From JBKJTP01 sp046590195 (GTDB taxonomy: Bacteria; Bacteroidota; Ignavibacteria; Palsa-1295), in the NCBI GenBank assembly GCA_046590195.1, contig JBKJTP010000011.1:1-7127 (forward strand): 7,127 nucleotides of DNA. The letters run 5' to 3'. The notes beneath the pieces were generated by a model. That model was given only the letters and a program-made list of their open reading frames with translations. It did no database searches and had not been told where the DNA came from. Made by a program: the position numbers and the translations under genes. Of the stretch, positions 6,754 through 7,127 are shown piece after piece (positions within the stretch are counted from its first letter, which is position 1; the number at the start of each line of letters is the position of its first letter).

Positions 6754-7050
6754 TTACCATCCCTGCGCCCTAAGGTCTGCATGTACCTGCAGTGAGTTTG
6801 TCAACTCACTAATACTTTCAATCCCCTGCTCATCGCAATATGCGGCGAGCTGATCTGCGATCGTGACACCAGCATCTGGCTGTACGAAGTTCTGCGTACC
6901 TACTTGCACCATCGATGCCCCCACGATCAAGAACTCCAGCACATCGTTAGCGCTGGTGATGCCACCGATGCCAATGATCGGAAGCGTTGTGGCTTTGCGA
7001 GCTTCATAAACCTTCGCCAGAGCGATCGGCTTGATCGCTGGCCCGGACAA
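6754..7050 (-). CDS. pyrD: dihydroorotate dehydrogenase, C-terminal 98 residues (5' part lost at foldback junction)
   Basis: PyrD oxidises dihydroorotate to orotate, the fourth step of pyrimidine synthesis, using FMN. The visible segment is the C-terminal part of the TIM barrel: LSGPAIKPIAL at its start, PIIGIGGITSANDVLEFLIVG (the GIGGI phosphate-binding turn for FMN), then GASMVQVGT and a C-terminal helix region ending ADLRAQGW. The GLSGPAIKP and IIGIGGI motifs favour the class 1 (cytosolic, possibly 1B/NAD-linked) enzymes over the membrane quinone-linked class 2, but the class-deciding N-terminal region is missing. Complete enzymes are about 300-340 residues. The apparent TTG start at 7050 is not a true start: it is the Leu of the conserved GLSGP motif, and upstream sequence is replaced by an inverted copy of this same gene, which brings a TAA stop at 7072-7074 into frame. 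Authentic coding sequence can be trusted only up to about 7050. Confidence 0.9.
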   Translation of the reverse strand: MSGPAIKPIALAKVYEARKATTLPIIGIGGITSANDVLEFLIVGASMVQVGTQNFVQPDAGVTIADQLAAYCDEQGIESISELTNSLQVHADLRAQGW

Positions 7051-7127
7051 GCCGATCGCTCTGGCGAAGGTTTATGAAGCTCGCAAAGCCACAACGCTTC
7101 CGATCATTGGCATCGGTGGCATCACCA
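6954..7127. repeat. perfect 80-base inverted repeat with 14-base loop at the window end (probable artefact)
   Basis: Bases 6954-7033 are the exact reverse complement of 7048-7127, with only 7034-7047 between them. The left arm lies inside the pyrD coding sequence; the right arm repeats the same codons on the plus strand (for example KPIALAKVYEARK from 7049). Perfect identity across protein-coding codons, a tiny loop and a position at the end of the sequence are the signature of a foldback chimera made during amplification, library construction or assembly, not of a natural element. Bases 7054-7127 should be regarded as unreliable. Confidence 0.93.

Noticed and set aside
6954..7127. Terminal inverted repeat as a transposon end, attC site or terminator
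   Set aside because: The arms are identical pyrD coding sequence, there is no transposase, no target duplication and no U-tract; a foldback artefact explains everything.

Overview
This 7.1 kb chromosomal-type window probably comes from a free-living bacterium of the Bacteroidota/Chlorobiota (FCB) group; Candidatus Kapabacteria or Ignavibacteria are my tentative guesses. The evidence is an apparent type IX secretion (T9SS) C-terminal sorting domain on a secreted protein, two candidate promoters that fit the Bacteroidota pattern (TTTG, about 20 bases, TAnnTTTG), and two forward genes without a visible Shine-Dalgarno sequence. Base composition is moderate, near 50% GC by eye. No phylogenetic marker is complete, so the placement is inference.

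Layout, left to right. (1) 1-623, minus strand: the start of a ClpB-type AAA+ disaggregase reading frame that runs out of the window. It begins inside the middle coiled-coil domain, so the N-domain and first ATPase domain are missing although the true 5' boundary of the frame lies inside the window. (2) 624-815: an AT-rich divergent intergenic region with a candidate promoter for the next gene. (3) 816-2690, plus: a secreted papain-like (C39-type) cysteine-peptidase-like protein with a signal peptide and a T9SS-type tail, followed by a clear intrinsic terminator. (4) 2815-5427, plus: a membrane hybrid histidine kinase with the order CHASE3, PAS, HisKA, HATPase, REC, REC. (5) 5428-5566: a convergent intergenic region with a shared bidirectional terminator hairpin flanked on both sides by GGGTATA-like G-rich repeats. 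(6) 5567-6664, minus: a membrane-anchored MltD-like lytic transglycosylase with a good ribosome binding site and a candidate promoter. (7) 6754-7050, minus: the C-terminal 98 residues of dihydroorotate dehydrogenase (PyrD). The window then ends in a perfect 80-base foldback copy of pyrD sequence, almost certainly a chimeric or assembly artefact.

The genes do not form an obvious single pathway. Three concern the cell envelope or exterior (secreted peptidase-like protein, stress or environment sensing kinase, peptidoglycan lyase); the other two are housekeeping (protein disaggregation, pyrimidine synthesis). I see no defence system, mobile element, CRISPR array, tRNA or rRNA. The points most worth a second look are the half-length ClpB, the G-rich repeat pair around the shared terminator, and the terminal palindrome, which is a data-quality warning.
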